From the NCBI GenBank assembly GCA_051000395.1, contig JBPCOI010000035.1, positions 6,826 through 70,825 of the forward strand: a stretch of 64,000 nt of DNA. The letters run 5' to 3'. Below are positions 59,836-64,000 of the stretch, piece by piece. The notes under the pieces were generated by a model that ran no database searches, was not told where the DNA came from, and saw nothing but the letters and a program-made list of their open reading frames with translations. This DNA comes from JBPCOI01 sp051000395 (GTDB lineage Bacteria; Actinomycetota; Actinomycetes; Mycobacteriales; Jatrophihabitantaceae). Within the stretch, counting starts at the first letter, position 1. Every line of letters starts with the position of its first letter. Both the position numbers and the translations under genes were made by a program.

Positions 59836-60312
59836 ATGAACGTGCTCCACGAAGCGCGGCTGCGCGAGATCGATCCGGTGACGCTGTACCGGATCCTCGC
59901 GCTGCGCGCCGACGTCTTCGTCGTCGAACAGGACTGCGCCTACCTCGACCCGGACGGCCGCGACCTGGAGGCCGACGCGCTGCAGCTGTGGGCCGAGAGC
60001 GACGGCGAGGTGGTGGCGACGCTGCGGCTGCTGCGCGACGGCTCGGCCCGGACGGCACGGATCGGGCGGGTGGCGACGGCACGCGACTCGCGCGGCGCGG
60101 GCATCGCCGCAGCGCTGGTGCAGCGCGCAATCGCGCGCGCCGGGGGCGCCGAAATCGTGCTGGACGCGCAGACTTATCTCGCCGCCTGGTACGCGCGGTT
60201 CGGCTTCGAACGCGACGGCCCGGAGTTCGTCGAGGACGGCATCGCCCACGTGCCGATGCGGCGCCCTGCGCCTCAGCGAAATGACGGCGAGTCGACGACG
60301 AGCAGCAGGTAG
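59836..60312 (+). CDS. ElaA family GNAT acetyltransferase
   Basis: A 158-residue acetyltransferase. The ElaA signature LYRILALRADVFVVEQDCAY lies near residue 18, and the acetyl-CoA loop (RDSRGAGIAAALVQRAI) near residue 88. FGFERDGPEFVEDGIAHVPM is also typical. The substrate is unknown. Its last 40 bases overlap the end of a degenerate minus-strand gene. Confidence 0.92.
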   Translation: MNVLHEARLREIDPVTLYRILALRADVFVVEQDCAYLDPDGRDLEADALQLWAESDGEVVATLRLLRDGSARTARIGRVATARDSRGAGIAAALVQRAIARAGGAEIVLDAQTYLAAWYARFGFERDGPEFVEDGIAHVPMRRPAPQRNDGESTTSSR

Positions 60313-60787
60313 CGGCTGCCGTGCACGAGCACCAGGTCGTAGTCGCTCGCATCATTGCGGTAGTAGCCGACGGTGTTGCGACGATGTCCACGACGTCCTA
60401 GCCGGCCTGCGGCAACCGGGCGATGTACGAGCCGAAGTCCTCGGCCGGATAAGCGAGGACGATCATGCCTTGGTGCCCGCCACGGGCGAAGCCGCCCAGG
60501 CAGCGCGCCAGCGGTGCGGATCGCGGCGCGGGAATGTCCGGGGGCAACGTCGCGGTCGCGTCGGTTGCGTCGGTTGCCTCGGTTGCCTCGCGCAGCACGA
60601 GTTGCGTCCCGGGCAACGGTTCGCGTCCAACCTGCGCGCAACTCACGACGGGGCTCGGCGGCCCGACTGCCGGCGCAGCAGCGTGGCCGGGCACGACGCG
60701 GTCGCCGCCGGCCGACAGGGCAACGACGGCAATGACGGCAGCGGCGGCGAGGGCGGCGACCGCCCGTCGCCGCGGTTTGTTCGACAT
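60273..60787 (-). pseudogene. Degenerate exported protein gene
   Basis: An open frame at 60398-60787 encodes 129 residues: a signal peptide (VAALAAAAVIAVVALSAGG), a Thr/Ala-rich repeat (EATEATDATDATAT) and AEDFGSYIARLPQAG before a TAG. Past the stop the same frame reads DVVDIVAT, then another frame reads VGYYRNDASDYDLVLVHGSR and ends at 60273. The pieces together look like one protein damaged by an amber codon and a frameshift. No family recognised. If only the first frame is used, it is a shorter exported protein. Confidence 0.5.
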
Positions 60788-60910
60788 GACTGCTGTCCTA
60801 CCGGCAGCCGGTTGCCGTCGGCGAACGACCCGTCCGGCACTGTGGATAAGCCTGTGCGCAACCCGGGCAGGCCGATCTTCCCACCCGTCCCGTCCCGCCT
60901 CGCCTCGCGG

Positions 60911-61157
60911 CGATCTTCATGGCGTCCCCGCCCCGCGGCGATCTTCATGGTGTACGGCATTCATGGGCGACGAGGGCCATGAAGATCGTCCGACCGCGTC
61001 ACGCCCGTCCCGGCCCGCGGCGATCTTCATGGCGTAAGGCACTCATGGGCGACGAGGGCCATGAAGATCGTCCGGCCGCGTCACGCCCGTCCCCGCCCCG
61101 CGGCGATCTTCATGGCGTAAGGCACTCATGGGCGACGAGGGCCATGAAGATCGTCCG
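60911..61157. repeat. Intergenic GATCTTCATGG repeat block, locus 2
   Basis: Three tandem units of 82-83 bases start at about 60932, 61014 and 61097, preceded by one extra core at 60911. Each unit has CGATCTTCATGG near its start and the inverted copy CCATGAAGATCG about 40 bases on (60977, 61059, 61142), so each can fold into a 12-13 bp stem. Spacers (ACTCATGGGCGACGAGGG) are conserved too. The block ends nine bases before the encoded CCA of tRNA-Thr. It shares its core with the block at 6598-6740. Confidence 0.88.
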
Positions 61158-61169
61158 GGGACACGATGG

Positions 61170-61242
61170 AGCCGCCTCGGGGAATCGAACCCCGGACAAC
61201 CTCATTACGAGTGAGGTGCTCTGCCGACTGAGCTAAGGCGGC
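61170..61242 (-). tRNA. tRNA-Thr (CGT)
   Basis: A 73-base cloverleaf with acceptor GCCGCCT/AGGCGGC, D-arm AGCTCAGTCGG, anticodon loop CTCGTAA (anticodon CGT) and T-arm GGTTCGATTCC. Unlike the other tRNAs here, the CCA is encoded (61167-61169). Confidence 0.96.
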
Positions 61243-61287
61243 GTGCCGCGGTGCGCGACCCGGGAGAGTCTAACCGGTCGCGCGCAC

Positions 61288-62205
61288 TCACTCTGCGGGG
61301 TATCGCTCGCGCTGGGCCAGCCGCTCGACGCTGCGCACATCGTGCGCGGGCAGCACGACCGCCGACTCGGCTCGAGCGAACTGGTCGAGTGCGCGCAGGG
61401 TTGTGCGGGCGGCGTCGAGATCCTCGGCGCATCGGTCGATCCGCCCGGCCAGCATCGCGTCCTGGGAGTAGGTCGCGTCGCCGGTCAGCAGGTAGGTGGC
61501 GTCATCGGCGCGCACCACCAGGGACATGTGCCCCGGCATGTGGCCGGGTGTCGAGACGAGCAGCAGCCGGCCGTCGGAGGTGAGCGGGTGACTCGCCTCG
61601 AATGGCCCCGCGCCAGGCGTGAGGTCGAGGAGCTCGGGGTCGAAGCCGGCCGGCTACAGGTGCGGCATGGCGCCGTGGTTGAACCCGCCCAGCCCGCGAG
61701 CGACTCGGTAATTCGCGCGGCTGACCAGCACCGGCGCACCGGCGAGCTGGCTCAGGCCGTCGGCGTGATCGTTGTGCAGGTGCGAGATGACGACGCCGCG
61801 CAGATCGCGCGCCGGGTCGATGCCGAGCCCAGCGAGCTGCGCCCCGATCTCGTCCGCGGGCTCGATGTCGACGTCCAGGGCCTGGTTGAGGAAGGGATGC
61901 GTGCGCCGGATCACCCGTTCGAGCAGCCGACGGTTGCCGGCCGCGGTGAGGGCGGACGACGGCGACAGCTCACCGGTGTCGAAGAGGAAGCGTCCCTCGG
62001 GATGGTCGATCAGGAAGGTCAGCATCGGCAGCGGAACGGTCCAGTCGCGATCGCGCAGGATCGTCAGCCGGCGCCCGAACACGGTGCGTTCGAGCCGCGA
62101 GGAACCCGGCGGGGCCAGGTGCGCCGGACGCAGCCGAACCTGGCCGGTCTGAATCGGGCGGATCCGGATCCCGGCCGGATCGGCCTCACCCGATGTCCCC
62201 GGCAC
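61288..62205 (-). pseudogene. Metallo-beta-lactamase-fold hydrolase interrupted by an in-frame TAG
   Basis: One reading frame of 305 codons is open except for a TAG at 61654-61656. The first part (183 residues from GTG 62205) has the zinc motif HLHNDHADG; the second continues without a frame change and has STPGHMPGHMS, LLTGDATY and VVLPAHD, the remaining zinc ligands. The order fits AHL-lactonase-like or related MBL hydrolases. Either the gene is inactivated by one base change or the TAG is a sequence error. It overlaps the next gene upstream by 20 bases. Confidence 0.8.
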
Positions 62206-62626
62206 CGAGGCCGAGCTGGGTCAGGATGGTGGCCATGTCCTGGTAGACGCGCTCGCAGACGAGGTGCGCGCCGTCGAACAGGAAGAACGCCGCCATCCGC
62301 GCCTCGAAGGGTCGGCCCGTGACCGGCTCGCCGAACAGGCTGCCCTGATGCGTGCCGCGCAGGGTGAACTCGACGATCACCGCGTCGTCGGCGTGGTGCA
62401 GCGCGATCAGCTCGTTGCGCTGATCGGGGAAGGCCGCACGGGTCTGCGCGTAGTAGGCCATCACCTCGTCACGGCCGTCCATGACCTGGCCCGTGGCGAC
62501 GATCTCGTAGCGCGGGTGCTCGAAGGTGGCGAGTGTGACCTCGAAGTCGTGGGTGTTCTCCGATTCCATGTGCTCCCGCACGAGCCGCTCGCGGTGCGCC
62601 CGAACGTCGACCTCGACGTCGGTCAT
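62186..62626 (-). CDS. NTF2-like / SnoaL-type protein
   Basis: A 146-residue protein of the NTF2-like fold: HMESENTHDFEVTLATFEHP, VMDGRDEVMAYYAQTRAAFPD and EFTLRGTHQGSLFGEPVTGR are typical of SnoaL-like polyketide-cyclase relatives. The reaction is not known. ATG 62626 overlaps the stop of the VOC gene, and it leads into the MBL gene, so three genes form an operon. Confidence 0.85.
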   Translation of the reverse strand: MTDVEVDVRAHRERLVREHMESENTHDFEVTLATFEHPRYEIVATGQVMDGRDEVMAYYAQTRAAFPDQRNELIALHHADDAVIVEFTLRGTHQGSLFGEPVTGRPFEARMAAFFLFDGAHLVCERVYQDMATILTQLGLGAGDIG

Positions 62627-63408
62627 GGCGCGGACGGGGTGGCCGGTGTGATGATGCAGAAGGTCGCGCCGTGCGGATCGGCGACGTCGGCGTGGCGCCC
62701 GTAGGGCATGTCCGTGGGTGGGCTCAGCACCTTGCCGCCGAGTTCGACGACCCTCGCCACCGCGGCGTCGGCGTCCTCCACTGCGAAGTAGACGCGCCAG
62801 TGCGGCGGGATCTCCTCGGGGGTCTCGGCGGGAAACACCCCCATCCCGCCGACGGTCGCGCCGTCGACCTCGATCGTCGCGTAGGCGCTGCCCGCATCGG
62901 CGCCCATATCCGTGTAGGTGTAGCCCGCCACGGCCGCGAAGAACTGCGTCGCCGACGGGAGGCTGTGGCTGAAGAACTCGTTCCACGTGACCGTGTTCGG
63001 TTCGTTGGCCACCCCGAAGCCGGTGTGTGTGCCGGCCTGCCAGTAGCCGAACACGCCGCCGCCGGGCGGTTCGGCCAGGCCCATCCGCCCGAACTCCATG
63101 ACGTCGACGGCCGGTGAGAGCACGGTGCCGCCGGCCTGCTCGACCGCCGCTGAGGTGGCGTCGGCGTCCGTCGTCGCGAGATAGGTGTTCCAGACCGGCG
63201 GATGGTCCGCGCCCATCATGCCGCCGATACCGGCAACCGCCCGCCCGCCGATGCGTGCCATGGCGTAGCCGCCGGTCTCCTCCGGCCCGACCTCGAGCTC
63301 CCAGCCGAAAAGGTCGCCGTAGAACTGCCGGGCGCCCTCCTGGTCGGTGGTCATGAGATCAACCCAGCAGGGCGTGCCGGGGGGCCACGCGGAGTCGCGC
63401 ACCGTCAT
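62623..63408 (-). CDS. VOC family (glyoxalase/bleomycin-resistance fold) protein
   Basis: A 261-residue protein with two VOC domains (about 10-125 and 140-255). Each has the start pattern CWVDLMTTDQEGARQFYGDLF or VTWNEFFSHSLPSATQFFAAV. Such proteins bind metals or small ligands; function unknown. I chose ATG 63408, with GGAGG at a good distance; a GTG at 63420 adds four residues. Confidence 0.88.
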   Translation of the reverse strand: MTVRDSAWPPGTPCWVDLMTTDQEGARQFYGDLFGWELEVGPEETGGYAMARIGGRAVAGIGGMMGADHPPVWNTYLATTDADATSAAVEQAGGTVLSPAVDVMEFGRMGLAEPPGGGVFGYWQAGTHTGFGVANEPNTVTWNEFFSHSLPSATQFFAAVAGYTYTDMGADAGSAYATIEVDGATVGGMGVFPAETPEEIPPHWRVYFAVEDADAAVARVVELGGKVLSPPTDMPYGRHADVADPHGATFCIITPATPSAP

Positions 63409-63556
63409 GTCGTCCTCCACTCATCGGTGATGTCCGCGACCCTAGAGCGAACGGCGGACATCGGACAGGCGTCGCGCACACGCTTGGCGGCGAATGTTCG
63501 GTGGACCCGGCCCGAAACGGCGATGCCACGCCCGCGCGATCCCGCATCGTGAGGGC

Positions 63557-64000
63557 GTGAGGTATCGCGACTGCCCCTCGCCGTTGGCCATCGCGCACCG
63601 CGGCGGCGCCGGACTCGCGGCCGAGAACACCCTCGAGGCGTTCCGTCGCTCGTACGCGCTCGGGCTGCGCTACCTCGAGACCGACGTCCGGCTCACGTCC
63701 GACGGCCGGCTCGTCGCCTTCCACGACGCGTGGCTGCAACGCGCGACCGGGCTGTCCGGGCGGGTGCGGTCGCGGACCCTCACCGAGCTGACCGCGACCC
63801 CCGTGCTCGGCGGCGGTCCGGTGCTCGCACTCGACACGTTGCTGGCGAGCTTCCCGGATGCGTGTTTCACCGTCGACGTCAAGGATCCGGCGACGATCGC
63901 CCCGCTGGCCGAGGCCCTCATAGCTCCGGGTGCGGCCGCGCGGATCTGCGTCGCCGGCTCGCGCGGATCGTGGTTGCGCGCGCTGCAGGCCGTCGTGGGC
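63557..64000 (+). CDS. Glycerophosphodiester phosphodiesterase, N-terminal part (cut by window edge)
   Basis: The first 148 codons of a GDPD-family enzyme, which hydrolyses glycerophosphodiesters to glycerol 3-phosphate. The catalytic start AHRGGAGLAAENTLEAF, the metal-binding ETDVRLTSDGRLVAFHD and FTVDVKD follow in the right order. It starts at GTG 63557 (MRYRDCPSPLAI) and runs off the window. It is divergent from the VOC operon with 148 bases between. Confidence 0.92.
   Translation, partial: MRYRDCPSPLAIAHRGGAGLAAENTLEAFRRSYALGLRYLETDVRLTSDGRLVAFHDAWLQRATGLSGRVRSRTLTELTATPVLGGGPVLALDTLLASFPDACFTVDVKDPATIAPLAEALIAPGAAARICVAGSRGSWLRALQAVVG

Noticed and set aside
60911..61157. CRISPR array
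   Set aside because: Units are 82-83 bp with near-identical spacers and internal palindromes; there are no variable spacers and no cas genes.
28891..61656. Possible reassignment of TAG as a sense codon, because three genes are interrupted by TAG
   Set aside because: Intact genes such as nusG, pstA and a YrbE permease end in TAG at the expected place, and the three interrupted genes are mobile-element debris or single lesions in otherwise decaying regions.

Overview
This is a GC-rich actinobacterial chromosome segment. The evidence is strong GC bias at third codon positions, GTG starts, and marker genes: an Mce/YrbE lipid importer, HadA/HadB-like dehydratases beside rpmG, a mycothiol-type isomerase fold, an F420-family deazaflavin protein, a menaquinone-linked reductase and long-tailed L10 and NusG proteins. 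Gene order around secE-nusG-rplK-rplA-rplJ-rplL matches the order known from mycobacteria (rpmG, hadAB, secE, nusG, rplK, rplA, insert, rplJ, rplL, mkl-type ATPase). The content fits a Frankiales, Jatrophihabitans or Geodermatophilales type organism, but the genus cannot be fixed from this window.

Layout. (1) 1-4185, minus: start of an mce operon (ATPase, two YrbE permeases, first Mce protein, start of a second). (2) 4564-6555, plus: two unknown proteins and an asparaginase, followed by an intergenic repeat block. (3) 6910-13074, minus: rplL, rplJ with an L10 leader, an unusual secreted repeat protein, rplA, rplK, nusG, secE and tRNA-Trp. (4) 13267-19399: an aminotransferase faces a six-gene minus-strand operon (TetR, DUF4873, HadA-like, HadB-like, DUF2505, M1-type lipoprotein peptidase). 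A diiron oxygenase is divergent from the TetR gene. (5) 19546-23823: rpmG, tRNA-Met, tRNA-Thr and a Sdh1-type succinate dehydrogenase operon.

(6) 23846-29314: phoU and pstB are intact, but pstA is cut off after its 5' third. An IS3-family relic abuts the break and is itself split by a group II intron. An IS110-type relic, a hairpin and tRNA-Tyr follow. pstC and pstS are not in the window. (7) 29432-40687: mixed housekeeping genes (YajQ, RmlA, HtpX, carbonic anhydrase, KorAB ferredoxin oxidoreductase, RarD, transporters). (8) 40729-59211, minus: the complete 14-gene nuo operon (nuoA to nuoN), flanked by a polyprenyl diphosphate synthase and a MenJ/geranylgeranyl-reductase-like enzyme, so quinone supply brackets the quinone-reducing complex. 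(9) 59435-64000: FKBP, ElaA acetyltransferase, two interrupted genes, a second repeat block next to tRNA-Thr, a VOC protein and the start of a glycerophosphodiesterase.

The most notable signals are the IS and intron scar that decapitates the pst operon, the intron position directly after the first catalytic Asp of the transposase, two distant intergenic blocks built from the same GATCTTCATGG core, and a 57-base palindrome that carries the stop codons of two convergent genes.
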